Both the position numbers and the translations under genes were made by a program. Source: an uncultured beta proteobacterium (GTDB lineage: Bacteria; Pseudomonadota; Gammaproteobacteria; Burkholderiales; Burkholderiaceae_C). From it: DNA of 64,000 bases. A model generated the notes under the pieces. It saw only the letters and a list, made by a program, of their open reading frames with translations. It made no database searches and was not told where the DNA came from. The stretch spans positions 36,505-100,504 of the forward strand of contig CAIKVZ010000052.1 of assembly GCA_903830985.1 (NCBI GenBank), read 5' to 3'. Positions 8,475 to 17,752 of the stretch are shown here, piece by piece; positions within the stretch are counted from its first letter, which is position 1, and each line of letters starts with the position of its first letter.

Positions 8475-9485
8475 CTACTTGACGTTCTTCACGAATTCAG
8501 TGGTGTAGGTCTTGGACAGGTCCACGGTCTTGCCCTTGACGTTCTTGGAGAAGGCCGCGAGCACGGCCAGCACCGTTTCAGGTCCGCCCTGGGGCATTAC
8601 GCCGTCGGCCGTGAACATGCTTTTCCCGTCAGTCAGGGCCTTGATGTAACCCTCCTTGTCGCCCGCGTAAAAGTCCTTGGGCATCTTCTCGGCGATTTCG
8701 GCCGCGCTGTGGGTATTGATGAATTTCAGCGTTTTGACAAAGGCGTTGGCCAGTTTTTGCACCGTGGGCTTGTTCTTTTCCACCCAGTCGGTGGGCATGT
8801 ACAAGGACGCTGCCGGATAGGCGCCGCCCAGCGCCGCCTTGGTCTTTTCCAGGGTGCGCAGGTCCACCAGGACGCGCGCCTCGCCGGTCTTGAGCATGCG
8901 CGAAATCGTCGGCTCGGTGGTCATTCCGGCTTGGATCTTGTCCTGCGTCATGGCCGCGATGAAGGTCGTGCCGGCACCCACGGGAATGGTGGAAAACTCA
9001 CCCAGCGGCACGCCGGACTTGACCATCAGGTATTGCGAAAGGAAGTTGGTGGACGAACCCAGCCCGGTCACGCCCAGGCTCTTGCCCCGCAGGTCGGCCA
9101 TGGTCTTGATCTCCGGGCGCTTGGTAGACACCAACTCGACCTCGCCCGGCGCCTGGCTGAACTGCACCACGGACTCGACATATTTGCCCTTGGTCTGCAG
9201 GTCCACGCAGTGGTCGTAGAAACCAACCACACCTTGCACCGCGCCAGCGAGCATTTCGTTCTCGGCATCGACGCCGGAGGCTTCATTCAACAGGTCCACG
9301 TCCAGGCCCTCGGCGGTGAAATAGCCCAGACTCTGCGCCAGTTTGGCTGGCAGGTAGATCTGCTTTTCGTAGCCACCCACGATGATGGTCACCTTGTCCG
9401 CGGCGAAGGCTGCGCCCGACAGCAGGACCAGGGTCGCCAGGCCCAGGGCGCGGGACAGACGGGTGAATTTGAAGGTGCTTTTCAT
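8475..9485 (-). CDS. ABC transporter substrate-binding protein, NMT1/THI5-like
   Basis: 336 residues from ATG 9485, chosen because AGGAAG lies 6 bases upstream and a signal peptide follows (KFTRLSRALGLATLVLLSGA, cleavage after AAFA). The mature part starts KVTIIVGGYEKQIYLPAKLA, typical of the NMT1/SsuA/TauA family of periplasmic receptors for sulfonates, nitrate, pyrimidines or aromatic acids. It is the first gene of the importer operon. A longer reading from 9575 would destroy the signal peptide and runs into the porin terminator. Confidence 0.9.
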   Translation of the reverse strand: MKSTFKFTRLSRALGLATLVLLSGAAFAADKVTIIVGGYEKQIYLPAKLAQSLGYFTAEGLDVDLLNEASGVDAENEMLAGAVQGVVGFYDHCVDLQTKGKYVESVVQFSQAPGEVELVSTKRPEIKTMADLRGKSLGVTGLGSSTNFLSQYLMVKSGVPLGEFSTIPVGAGTTFIAAMTQDKIQAGMTTEPTISRMLKTGEARVLVDLRTLEKTKAALGGAYPAASLYMPTDWVEKNKPTVQKLANAFVKTLKFINTHSAAEIAEKMPKDFYAGDKEGYIKALTDGKSMFTADGVMPQGGPETVLAVLAAFSKNVKGKTVDLSKTYTTEFVKNVK

Positions 9486-9527
9486 GGTGCTTCCTGATGA
9501 GATGAGAGTGGCATTGTCGTTCAGCGG

Positions 9528-9560
9528 AAAAAGGAAGCGTGCCGTTTTTTGGCACGCTTC
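9528..9560 (-). terminator. rho-independent terminator of the porin gene
   Basis: GAAGCGTGCC and GGCACGCTTC form a perfect 10-bp stem with a 7-base loop. On the minus strand it is followed by CTTTTTCC. It sits about 45 bases after the porin stop and before the binding-protein gene start, so it separates the two leftward transcripts. Confidence 0.75.
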
Positions 9561-9606
9561 AATACCCGCTAACACGGGCCCTCGGAGAAACTGTTAAGCG
9601 ATGCGC

Positions 9607-10941
9607 TCAGAACTTGTAGCGCATTCCTGTAGCCAACTCGTTTTGCGATTTGAACCCGTTGGCCTGGGCAGCCAGGTAGCCGCCGGTGGTTTCCAGATGG
9701 TCAAAAGCCACGTAGAACTCGGTCACCTTGTCCAGATGGTAGAAGGCCGAACCGTAGAAGGTATTGCGGTCGCCCGACACCGTGGCCTTGATGCCGCTGG
9801 TGTCGCTGAAGGCGTTCTGCACATAGCCGGAGCCGTTCACGCCGGCGTTCTTCGCCTTCATCACTTGGTAGCCCAGTTCGTAGTCGAAGTCCCCGGCCGG
9901 AGTCAGCTTGGTGGAGATGGTCCAGGCGTTGTCCGTGCGATCGCCCTTGCCCGCAGCCTGCTGCGCCGTGTAGTGGAAGTAGCCGGCATTCAGGCGCACC
10001 AGGGGGCCGATCTGCACATTACCGCCCATCGATACCGTCTTGTGGCTCAAGTTGGCGATATTCGCGTCGGTGGCGAAGCCAGCGACCGTGTAGCTATTGC
10101 CGTTGTAGGCCAGGGAACCGGTCTTGGTCGAGCCCGTGCCGAAGCTGCCCACCACAGTGCCAAAGGAATACATGGCGCCGCCCACCAGTCCGTTGTCAAA
10201 CACCTTTTTCCAGACGATGCCGTTGTTCACGCGCGTGCCATTGGCGCTGCCCGCGTAGTACACCATCTGCTTGAAGTTGTTGGTGTTGGAATAGCCGCCT
10301 TCTTCGGTCGACGCTTTGGCGCTGCCATAGGGGTCGGCATACAGGGCCGAGGCCGCCGGGTCGCGAGCCAAAGCATTTTGCCGACCGAAGCTCAGCTTGC
10401 CCAGGGCCTTGCTTTCGATACCCACCCAGGCATCGCGGTTGAAGATCGTGCCGGGGGTGTCCATGTTGCCGGTCTCTGATTCAAATTCGCTTTCCAGCCG
10501 GAAGATCGCCTTGATGGCGTCCTCGCCCGCGCCTGTGGCGTGTGAACCGGTCAGGCCCCAGCGGTTGCCGCTGAACCAGGCCACGGGAGGAACGGTCACC
10601 GCGTGACCGGCCGCGTCGGCGTTGTTCTTGTGCACCAGGGTGACGTCGATCAAACCGTACAAGGTGGCGCTGCTGGCACCGTTGGAGACCGTCAAACCGT
10701 TGCTGCTGGCGCTCTTCGCTGCGGGCGCTGCGGCGGCCACGCTGCTTTGCTTGGCGCGTTCCGCCGCTGCCAGGGCCTGCTCCAGCGCCGCCTGGGCCTG
10801 GGCTGCTGCCGCCTGGGCTTGAGCCGCAGCCGCCTGAGCCTGGGCCAGTGCCTGTTGCAACTGATCCGTATTCTGTGCCTGCGCCGTGACGGACGCGAGG
10901 CCCAGGGCGGCACTCATGATGATGAGGCTTTTTGCTTTCAT
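9607..10941 (-). CDS. Gram-negative porin with N-terminal coiled-coil segment
   Basis: 444 residues; GGAGA lies upstream of ATG 10941. The signal peptide ends at about A22 (SVTAQA). Residues 24-65 are an Ala/Gln-rich helix with three AQAQAAx heptads. The 16-strand-type porin barrel starts near residue 87 (ATLYGLIDVTL). It contains GRQNALARDP and ends with RYKF, the C-terminal Phe recognised by the BAM complex. Burkholderiales porins of this family let small, often anionic, solutes cross the outer membrane. The gene diverges from the TctDE-like pair, which may control it. Confidence 0.9.
   Translation of the reverse strand: MKAKSLIIMSAALGLASVTAQAQNTDQLQQALAQAQAAAAQAQAAAAQAQAALEQALAAAERAKQSSVAAAAPAAKSASSNGLTVSNGASSATLYGLIDVTLVHKNNADAAGHAVTVPPVAWFSGNRWGLTGSHATGAGEDAIKAIFRLESEFESETGNMDTPGTIFNRDAWVGIESKALGKLSFGRQNALARDPAASALYADPYGSAKASTEEGGYSNTNNFKQMVYYAGSANGTRVNNGIVWKKVFDNGLVGGAMYSFGTVVGSFGTGSTKTGSLAYNGNSYTVAGFATDANIANLSHKTVSMGGNVQIGPLVRLNAGYFHYTAQQAAGKGDRTDNAWTISTKLTPAGDFDYELGYQVMKAKNAGVNGSGYVQNAFSDTSGIKATVSGDRNTFYGSAFYHLDKVTEFYVAFDHLETTGGYLAAQANGFKSQNELATGMRYKF
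10783..10845 (-). repeat. three tandem 21-bp units in the porin gene
   Basis: Porin codons 33-53 encode three consecutive heptads of the form AQAQAAA, AQAQAAA and AQAQAAL. The DNA is a GC-rich imperfect 21-bp tandem repeat, so copy number may vary among strains. Confidence 0.7.
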
Positions 10942-11068
10942 TTGGGAAGTCTCCGATAAGGATTTTGGGGAAGGTCACGCCAAGCTGTCGAACATCGCCG
11001 TGGTGCGCAGCTTTGCTGCGCTGCTTCACTGCCTTGTCCGTCAACCCGAGGGCAATGTAGATGGGGCG

Positions 11069-11090
11069 CGCTTTCAGTCCGCTTTCAGTC
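11069..11090 (+). promoter_or_regulatory. 11-bp tandem direct repeat, candidate response-regulator site
   Basis: CGCTTTCAGTC occurs twice without a gap, placing TTTCAG motifs exactly 11 bases apart. Direct repeats with one-turn spacing are the usual binding sites of OmpR-family regulators. The repeat lies between the divergent porin and response-regulator genes, 86 bases before the regulator ATG. Confidence 0.5.
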
Positions 11091-11176
11091 TTCCGGACCT
11101 AGGGAAAGTACCGAGATGCAGGCTCGAGACTATGATCCGCCATGATTTTCCGGACCCGCCGCAGCGCCCTTACACC

Positions 11177-11854
11177 ATGCGAATCCTGGTAGTCGAAGAC
11201 AACGCCGAACTGGCCCACTGGCTGGTGCGAACCTTGCGCCGTGAGCAGTACACCGTGGACTGCATCGCCAACGGTGCGGACGCGGACTTTGCACTGCGCT
11301 CGGAAAAATACGACCTGGTGATTCTCGATCTGGCCCTGCCAAAAATGGACGGCAAGGACGTGTTGCGGCGTCTGCGTGCGCGCCAGGATTCGACACCGGT
11401 GCTGGTGCTCACAGCCAACAACAGCATGCAAAGCCGCGTCAGTGAACTTGACGAAGGCGCTGACGATTACATGGCCAAGCCGTTCGAGATTGAAGAACTG
11501 GAAGCGCGCATCCGGGTGCTGTTGCGCCGCTCCAGCGGTCAAGCCAATCCGGTGCTGAGCTGCGGCGACCTGAGCTACAACACGAACAGCCGTGAATTTC
11601 AGGTCGCCGGCCAGAGTCTGGCGCTCACGCCGCGCGAGCGCGCCGTGCTCGAGCTGCTGGTGCGCCGCTGCGGCAACACGGTCACCAAACAATCGCTGGC
11701 GCAAAGTCTGTTTTCTCTGGACGAAGCGGTGTCGGTCGACGCCATCGAGATCTACGTGCACCGGTTGCGCAAGAAGCTCGAAGCCTCCAGCGCCAAGATC
11801 ATGACGCTGCGCGGCCTGGGCTACCTGCTGCGCCAGGCGGAACGTGCGCAGTAG
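11177..11854 (+). CDS. OmpR-family response regulator, TctD-like
   Basis: 225 residues from ATG 11177. An in-frame ATG at 11132 is less likely because MRILVVEDN is the usual start of the family. The receiver has E8-D9, phospho-acceptor Asp in LVILDLALPKMDG and Lys in YMAKPFEIEEL. The C-terminal winged helix ends with the recognition region (SVDAIEIYVHRLRKKLE; LRGLGYLL). The kinase gene overlaps its last 11 bases. The length and the 2CSK_N-type partner kinase point to the TctD/TctE group, which often controls tricarboxylate or porin genes. Confidence 0.9.
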   Translation: MRILVVEDNAELAHWLVRTLRREQYTVDCIANGADADFALRSEKYDLVILDLALPKMDGKDVLRRLRARQDSTPVLVLTANNSMQSRVSELDEGADDYMAKPFEIEELEARIRVLLRRSSGQANPVLSCGDLSYNTNSREFQVAGQSLALTPRERAVLELLVRRCGNTVTKQSLAQSLFSLDEAVSVDAIEIYVHRLRKKLEASSAKIMTLRGLGYLLRQAERAQ

Positions 11855-13229
11855 TAGCAGCCTGCGCCGGCAGTTGCTGGCCTGGGTGCTGGTGCCGCTG
11901 GCCAGCGCCGTTGCCGTCGATGCCTGGCTGACCTACCAGAGCTCACGTGAAACAGCTTCGGTCGTGCAGGACCGGTTGCTGTTGGGCTCGGCGCGCATGA
12001 TCGCCCAGCAGATCAGCTTCGAAGACGGCAGCTTCCAACACCAGATACCGCCCGCCGCGCTGGAGTTGTTCCAGTCGCAAGAGGGTGACCGGATCTTCTA
12101 CCGCGTGACCACGGGCAACGGCGTACTCCTGGCCGGCTATACCGAACTGCCGGTACCCAAGCTCGATCCCGCCGCCGATTCGCCCTACTACTTCGGCGCC
12201 AACATGCGTGGCGAAGCCGTACGTGCGGTGGCATTTTTTCAACCGGTGATCGGCAACCCGTCAAGCCTTCCGGTGGTCGTGGAAGTCGCACAAACCACGC
12301 ATGCGCACGAGCAATTGACCCACAAGCTGTGGCTGCAGGCGGTGCTGCAGCAACTGCTGATCCTGGCCCTGGCCACGATCTTCATCCTGTATGGCCTGCG
12401 GCGTGGCCTGCAGCCCCTGATACGGCTGCGCAACGACGTGCGCTCGCGCAAGGAAGGCTCACTGCAGCGCCTGGACACGCACAAGATTCCCACCGAACTG
12501 GCGCCGCTGGTGGAGAGCTTCAACGACTACCTGCAAAGGCTGGAAAACTACACCGATCTGCGCAGTCGTTTCATCCAGAACGCCGCCCATCAACTGCGCA
12601 CGCCACTGGCGGTATTGCATACCCAGGTGAGTGACGCGCAGCGTGCCGACGACAAGGCGGGCGCCGACCTGGCACTGACGGCCGCGCGGCGAACGCTGCA
12701 ACAGACCACGCGCCTGGTGCACCAGTTCCTGCTGCTTTCATCCGCCGAAGCCTATGTGGCCACAAGGACCGCAACCTCGACCGAGGAATGCTGCGCCCTG
12801 GTGCAAACCGTGCTGGAGGATCTGGCGCCGCAAGCGCACCACAAATCCATGGACCTGGGTTTTGAGCGCAGCGGCAGCGACACCGAGGTTTTCGCCGACC
12901 CCGTGGCGTTTCAGGAAATCGTGGTGAATCTGGTCGACAACGCGCTTCGCTACACCCCGGCGTTCGGTGTGGTCACAGTGCGCATTCAGTCGGCGCCGGG
13001 CCGCGTGCAGATGCAGGTGGAGGACAGCGGGCCGGGTGTGGAGCCGGCCGACCGCGAAAGAATCTTTGAACGCTTTTTCCGCCTGGGCGGCAACGACGCC
13101 ACCGGCAGCGGCCTGGGGCTGGCCATCGTCAAGGAACTGGCCAACCAATGCGGGGCTCGCATCTACCTCACCTCACCGGCCAAGGGCGCAAGCGGGTTGG
13201 TGGTGACGGTCGAGTTCTTTGCTGAATGA
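11844..13229 (+). CDS. sensor histidine kinase, TctE-like
   Basis: 461 residues from GTG 11844, overlapping the regulator gene and so probably translationally coupled. There is one N-terminal membrane helix (about 10-28), a periplasmic 2CSK_N-like domain up to about 165, and a second helix (about 173-195). The H box is FIQNAAHQLRTPLAVL. The ATPase has VNLVDNALRY, EDSGPGVEP and GSGLGLAIVKEL. It should phosphorylate the upstream regulator on sensing a periplasmic ligand, perhaps a carboxylate by family analogy. Confidence 0.9.
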   Translation: MRSSSSLRRQLLAWVLVPLASAVAVDAWLTYQSSRETASVVQDRLLLGSARMIAQQISFEDGSFQHQIPPAALELFQSQEGDRIFYRVTTGNGVLLAGYTELPVPKLDPAADSPYYFGANMRGEAVRAVAFFQPVIGNPSSLPVVVEVAQTTHAHEQLTHKLWLQAVLQQLLILALATIFILYGLRRGLQPLIRLRNDVRSRKEGSLQRLDTHKIPTELAPLVESFNDYLQRLENYTDLRSRFIQNAAHQLRTPLAVLHTQVSDAQRADDKAGADLALTAARRTLQQTTRLVHQFLLLSSAEAYVATRTATSTEECCALVQTVLEDLAPQAHHKSMDLGFERSGSDTEVFADPVAFQEIVVNLVDNALRYTPAFGVVTVRIQSAPGRVQMQVEDSGPGVEPADRERIFERFFRLGGNDATGSGLGLAIVKELANQCGARIYLTSPAKGASGLVVTVEFFAE

Positions 13230-13245
13230 GTTGGACGGCCTTGGC

Positions 13246-14835
13246 CTACTTGGACAGGTTCCACATCGCCGGAATGCCCGTCTGCTCCATGATCTGTGTG
13301 TTCTTCACGGCGCGCCGTACCGCGATCACGGGGACGAACTGCCCCAGCGGCACGTAGCTCACCACCTCGTAGGCGCGACGCTGAATCGCTTCCAGCAAGC
13401 GGCGCCGTTCAGTGGGCCGGGACTCGCTGAGCCAGTCGGCGTTCAGCTTTTGCAGGGCCTCGTCACACAGCTGACCTGGCACCACGTTCACGCAGTTGCC
13501 CGACAGATTGGCATTGGCCATCGGGCTCTCCAGATCGGGCTGGCCAATGGCCGTCACATAGATGTTCCAGCCGCCCTTGTCGGGCGCGTCCTTGCGCGTG
13601 CGCCGCGTCACCAGGGCGCCAAAGTCCAGCGACTGCGCATCGATATTCAGGCCCGCGGCCTGCAACTGCTGCACGGCAATCTGCGTCAAGGGGCCCAGCA
13701 CCGGCACCCCACTGGGCACCAGCACCACGATCTTTTCGCCCTTGTAGCCAGACTGGTCCAACAGCTTGCGCGCCAGCGCCAGGTCAGGCTGGCGATAGGC
13801 TTCACTGCCGGCGTCGGTGGCGTTGGCCGTACCGCAGACAAACAGGGCACCGCAATGCGCCATGCGCAGGTTCACCGGGTAGCCCAGTCCGGCCATCAGG
13901 TCCGACTGCTTGATGATGTGCAGGATGGCCTGACGCGCCTTGGTGTTGTTGAACGGCGGATGCAACTGGTTCAGGTACATGATGCCCTCGAACGGCGCCA
14001 GAGGAATCACCTTCAGGTCCTTGTCGGCCAGCATGGGGGCAATGAAGTCCGCGCCCACGCCTTCGATCAGGTCGATTTCGCCACGGCGCAGCGCCTGCGC
14101 CTGGGTGTTGGGGTCGGGCATGATGCTCCACTCCACCCGGTCCAGGTTCGCCAGCTTGGCGCCGGACAATCCGTCGGCCGGCTCCTTGCGTGGCACATAG
14201 TACGGGCTCTTCACCCAGACGATCTTGTTGCCAGGGACCCACTCATCCTTCTTGAACATGAAGGGGCCGGATCCGACCATCTCGGTGGCGGGCTTGCTCA
14301 GGTCGGCCTGCGCAATGCGCGCCGGCATGATGAAGGGCGGATAGGACGAACTCTTGGACAGCGCCTCCAGTACACGGCCAAAGGGTTGGGCCAGGGTCAG
14401 TGTGAAACTGTCCTTGCCAGCCGCAGCAAACACCCCGCCGGCCTTGGCCATGGCCTGGGCAAGCAGGTCGCGCTTGGCCCAACGCTGCAAGGACACGACC
14501 ACATCGTTGGGCGTGACCTCGGAGCCGTCGTGAAACTTCAGACCGGCGCGCAGCTTGAAGGTCCAGACCTTGCCGTCCTTGCTGGTGCTCCAACTGTCCA
14601 CCATCTGCGGGCGCGGCACGCCCTTGGCGTCCATGGCCAGCGGCGTGTCAAACACCATGTAGGCGTGGTTGCGCACCGCATAGGCGGTGGTGAACAGCGG
14701 GTCGAGAACCCGCAAATCGGTCAAAGGCGCCATGCGCAGCACGCTGCCTTGTGCCTGCGCGGGCATTGCGGCGCCAACGGTCAAAGCGGCGAGCAGGGCC
14801 ACAGTGCGAATCACGGGGGGTTTCAACATGCGCAT
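13246..14835 (-). CDS. peptide-type ABC transporter substrate-binding protein (SBP_bac_5)
   Basis: 529 residues from ATG 14835. The signal peptide ends near AMPAQA-QG. The mature protein shows the DppA/OppA fold markers: LRAGLKFHDGSEVTPNDVV near residue 95-113 and the GSGPFMFKK region. Receptors of this family bind peptides, nickel, glutathione or other solutes in the periplasm. It is the last gene of the leftward operon, 39 bases after the second ATPase gene, an unusual place for the receptor. Two cysteines (HCGALFVCGT) may form a disulfide. Confidence 0.9.
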   Translation of the reverse strand: MRMLKPPVIRTVALLAALTVGAAMPAQAQGSVLRMAPLTDLRVLDPLFTTAYAVRNHAYMVFDTPLAMDAKGVPRPQMVDSWSTSKDGKVWTFKLRAGLKFHDGSEVTPNDVVVSLQRWAKRDLLAQAMAKAGGVFAAAGKDSFTLTLAQPFGRVLEALSKSSSYPPFIMPARIAQADLSKPATEMVGSGPFMFKKDEWVPGNKIVWVKSPYYVPRKEPADGLSGAKLANLDRVEWSIMPDPNTQAQALRRGEIDLIEGVGADFIAPMLADKDLKVIPLAPFEGIMYLNQLHPPFNNTKARQAILHIIKQSDLMAGLGYPVNLRMAHCGALFVCGTANATDAGSEAYRQPDLALARKLLDQSGYKGEKIVVLVPSGVPVLGPLTQIAVQQLQAAGLNIDAQSLDFGALVTRRTRKDAPDKGGWNIYVTAIGQPDLESPMANANLSGNCVNVVPGQLCDEALQKLNADWLSESRPTERRRLLEAIQRRAYEVVSYVPLGQFVPVIAVRRAVKNTQIMEQTGIPAMWNLSK

Positions 14836-14874
14836 CTACTGGGGTGAATGAAAAGGGAAATCGTTGGCGCCTCA

Positions 14875-15837
14875 TCAGCGCAGATGGCAGGCCAGGAGGC
14901 GACCGTCAGCGCGCGGCGTGAGCCGTGGCGCCTCCAGTCGACAACGCTCCTGCGCCAGCGCGCAGCGCGGGTGAAATGTGCAACCCGGCAGTGGATTGGA
15001 CACGCTGGGCGGATCGCCCGCCAGCAGCATGCGTTGGCGTCGCTGCCCCGTGTGGGGTTGGGGAATGGCCGAAAGCAGAACTTCGGTGTAGGGATGGCGC
15101 GGCTGGGTGAACAAGGTTTCGCGCGCTGCCAGCTCGACGATGCGGCCCAGGTACATCACGGCCACGCGGTGACTGATGTGGCGCACCACGGCCAGGTCAT
15201 GCGCCACGAACAGGTAGGCCACGCCGAGTTGGTCCTGCAAATCCATCAGCAAGTTCACGACCTGCGCCTGCACCGAGACGTCGAGTGCGGACACCGGTTC
15301 ATCACACACGATGAGCTTCGGACGCAGTGCCAGCGCACGCGCGATCCCGATGCGCTGGCGTTGCCCGCCGGAGAATTCATGCGGATACCGGTCCATGCCC
15401 TCGGGGCGCAGGCCCACGCGCGCAAAGAGTTCGGCCACACGTTCGCGCCGCTGCGCCTGTGATCCGACGGAAAAATTATCCAACGGCTCCTGCACCGCCG
15501 CGCCCACCGACAGCTTGGGGTTGAGCGATGCATAGGGATCCTGAAACACAAACTGCAGATCGCGGCGCCGCTCGCGCAGCGCGCGCGCCGACAACTGCAT
15601 CAGATCCTGGCCGGCAAACAGGATTTGACCGGCGCTGGGCTCTATCAGGCGCAGCACGCTTTTCGCGGTCGTGGTCTTGCCACAACCCGACTCACCCACC
15701 AACGCCAGCGTCTCGCCCGCCTGCACGGTGAATGACACGTCGTGCACTGCCTTGACCACGCGCTGCCGTCTGAACCAGCCACCGCCCACGGGGTAGTGCT
15801 TGTGCAGTCCGCGCACCTCGAGCAGGGGCGTCGTCAT
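14875..15837 (-). CDS. oligopeptide-type ABC ATPase, DppF/OppF
   Basis: 320 residues; ATG 15837 overlaps the upstream ATPase stop by 4 bases. Walker A is GESGCGKTT, the signature is [15 protein letters not shown], Walker B is [12 protein letters not shown] and the H-loop is VAHDLAVV. The C-terminal oligo_HPY region is present ([17 protein letters not shown]), with the Cys residues that ligate an Fe-S cluster in some homologues. It pairs with the DppD-type subunit to drive import. Confidence 0.93.
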   Translation of the reverse strand: MTTPLLEVRGLHKHYPVGGGWFRRQRVVKAVHDVSFTVQAGETLALVGESGCGKTTTAKSVLRLIEPSAGQILFAGQDLMQLSARALRERRRDLQFVFQDPYASLNPKLSVGAAVQEPLDNFSVGSQAQRRERVAELFARVGLRPEGMDRYPHEFSGGQRQRIGIARALALRPKLIVCDEPVSALDVSVQAQVVNLLMDLQDQLGVAYLFVAHDLAVVRHISHRVAVMYLGRIVELAARETLFTQPRHPYTEVLLSAIPQPHTGQRRQRMLLAGDPPSVSNPLPGCTFHPRCALAQERCRLEAPRLTPRADGRLLACHLR

Positions 15838-16847
15838 GGCGCAGCCCCACTGCCTGCAAAGAAACAGGCCACACCGTGCCCTTCAGCGTCGGTCTCGAAG
15901 GCCGGTGCCTCGTTGCGGCAATGCGGCTGCGCCTGCGCGCAGCGCGGCGCGAAAGCGCAGCCCGACTGCAACTGGCAGGGTGGTGGCAGCATGCCGGCAA
16001 TCTCGGGCAGGCGGCGCAGTTTCGTGTCCATCAACGGCATGGAGGCCATCAGGGCGCGCGTATACGGGTGCCGGGGCCGCTCGAACAGGCGCTGCACCGG
16101 CGCCTCCTCCACCTTGCGTCCAGCGTACATCACCACCACCCGGTCGCAATGCTCGGCCACCACGCCCAGGTCGTGCGTGATCAGCACCATCGCCATGCCC
16201 AGGCGCTGCTGCAGGTCCTGCAGCAAATCCAGCACCTGCGCCTGCACAGTCACGTCCAGCGCCGTCGTGGGCTCGTCGGCAATCAGCACATCGGGGCGGC
16301 AGGCCAGCGCCAGCGCGATCATCACGCGCTGACGCATGCCGCCCGACATCTGGAACGGGTATTCCCGGGCACGCCGTTGCGGCTCGGGCATCTGCACCTG
16401 ACGCAGCATCTCGACCGCCCAGTCCATGGACTCGCGGCGCGTTTTGCCTTGATGCAGTTGCACCACCTCGGCAATCTGGCGACCCACCGTCATGACCGGG
16501 TTGAGCGAACTCATGGGCTCCTGGAACACCATGGCAATGCGGTCACCCCGAACGGCGCGCATGTCGCGCTCCGACAGCGCCAGCAAGTCCTGCCCGCGAA
16601 ACAGGATGCGTCCGCCGGCATAGCGCCCGGGTGGGTGCGGGATGAGGCGCAGGATGGACAGCGCGGTCACGCTCTTGCCACAACCCGATTCTCCGACCAC
16701 GCCCAGGGTCTGGCCGGCCTGCACGTCATACGATACACCGTCGACCGAGCGCACGGTGCCGTCCAGCGTATCGAAGTAGGTGCGCAAATTTTCCACGCGC
16801 AGCAGCGGAAGATCCATTTCGGCCATCACGCTCGGCGCTGCACTCAT
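15834..16847 (-). CDS. oligopeptide-type ABC ATPase, DppD/OppD
   Basis: 337 residues from ATG 16847, overlapping the permease stop by 4 bases. Walker A is [10 protein letters not shown], the signature is [15 protein letters not shown], Walker B is [12 protein letters not shown] and the H-loop is ITHDLGVV. The C-terminal Cys-containing oligo_HPY segment is present ([18 protein letters not shown]). It forms a heterodimer with the next gene product. Confidence 0.93.
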   Translation of the reverse strand: MSAAPSVMAEMDLPLLRVENLRTYFDTLDGTVRSVDGVSYDVQAGQTLGVVGESGCGKSVTALSILRLIPHPPGRYAGGRILFRGQDLLALSERDMRAVRGDRIAMVFQEPMSSLNPVMTVGRQIAEVVQLHQGKTRRESMDWAVEMLRQVQMPEPQRRAREYPFQMSGGMRQRVMIALALACRPDVLIADEPTTALDVTVQAQVLDLLQDLQQRLGMAMVLITHDLGVVAEHCDRVVVMYAGRKVEEAPVQRLFERPRHPYTRALMASMPLMDTKLRRLPEIAGMLPPPCQLQSGCAFAPRCAQAQPHCRNEAPAFETDAEGHGVACFFAGSGAAP

Positions 16848-17752
16848 AGACTGCGTGCCAGTCGGGGATCGAGCCGGTCGCGCAAGCCGTCGCCCAGCAG
16901 GTTCATGGCCAGCACGGTCAGGGCCAGAAAGGCGCCAGGCCAGGCCACGGCGAACAGGGCCACGGAAATACTGCCCCTGGCTTCCGCAATCATGATGCCC
17001 CAGCTCGGCAAGTCCGCCGGCACGCCCACGCCAAGAAAGGACAGGGCCGCTTCCACCAGCACGGCCGAGGCCGCGATGGCCGTGCCCTGCACCGTCAATG
17101 GCGCCAGCGTGTTGGGGGAAATATGTCGACTCAGAATGCGCAGGGTGGACGTGCCCACGGCCCGGGCCGCCTCGACAAACACCTGCTCCCGCAGCTGCAG
17201 GGTGAGCGAACGAACCAGCCTGACCACCCGAGGCACCTCGGGCACAACGATGGCAATGATGACAATACTCAGGCCGGGTCGGGTCAGCGAGGTCACGGCA
17301 ATGGCCAGCAGCACGCCCGGAATCGCCATGAGGCCGTCCATGACGTGCATCACCGGCACGTCCAGCGCGCGCACAAAGCCCGCCACCATGCCCAGGAAGC
17401 TGCCCAGCAACAGCGCCACAGCTGTCACGCTGGCGGCCACCAGCAGCGACACCCTGGCGCCAAACAGGGCACGGCTGTAGATGTCACGACCGAGCGCATC
17501 GGTGCCGAAAAAATGCAGCGCCGACGGCGCTTGCAGTCGCAGCGCGGGCGCCATGACGGCGGGGTCATGCGTGGCCAGCCAGGGTGCGCCAAGGGCCGCC
17601 TGCAGCAGCAGCGTCAACAGGCACGCGCCCAGCACCAGGGTGGGAAACTTGCGCAGAAATCGGCGCCCATGCCAGTAGCGCGAGCGCGCGGCGCTTGCGG
17701 GCTCGGCTGCTGCGGCAAAGCTTGGAAGGTCCACGGTGTTCAATAGCGTCAA
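16844..17752 (-). CDS. oligopeptide-type ABC permease, DppC
   Basis: 302 residues. The first possible start, TTG 17752, overlaps the preceding stop. GTG 17737 is an alternative; no start has a good ribosome site, so translational coupling is likely. There is one N-terminal helix, then about five helices of the binding-protein-dependent permease fold. The cytoplasmic loop [20 protein letters not shown] matches the EAA region. The partner permease is immediately upstream. Confidence 0.9.
   Translation of the reverse strand: MTLLNTVDLPSFAAAAEPASAARSRYWHGRRFLRKFPTLVLGACLLTLLLQAALGAPWLATHDPAVMAPALRLQAPSALHFFGTDALGRDIYSRALFGARVSLLVAASVTAVALLLGSFLGMVAGFVRALDVPVMHVMDGLMAIPGVLLAIAVTSLTRPGLSIVIIAIVVPEVPRVVRLVRSLTLQLREQVFVEAARAVGTSTLRILSRHISPNTLAPLTVQGTAIAASAVLVEAALSFLGVGVPADLPSWGIMIAEARGSISVALFAVAWPGAFLALTVLAMNLLGDGLRDRLDPRLARSL

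Noticed and set aside
7863..9497. Long plus-strand open frame over the TauABC-type importer genes
   Set aside because: It is antisense to three genes with clear motifs and has no recognisable domain.
9485..9575. Longer N-terminus for the NMT1-like binding protein
   Set aside because: It would run into the porin terminator hairpin and remove the signal peptide; ATG 9485 has a good ribosome site.
13219..14847. Long plus-strand open frame over the peptide-binding protein gene
   Set aside because: It mirrors the real gene almost end to end, with His/Gln-rich low-information sequence.
15876..17480. Long plus-strand open frame over the DppD and DppC genes
   Set aside because: It is antisense to genes with Walker motifs and permease helices; no domain is seen.
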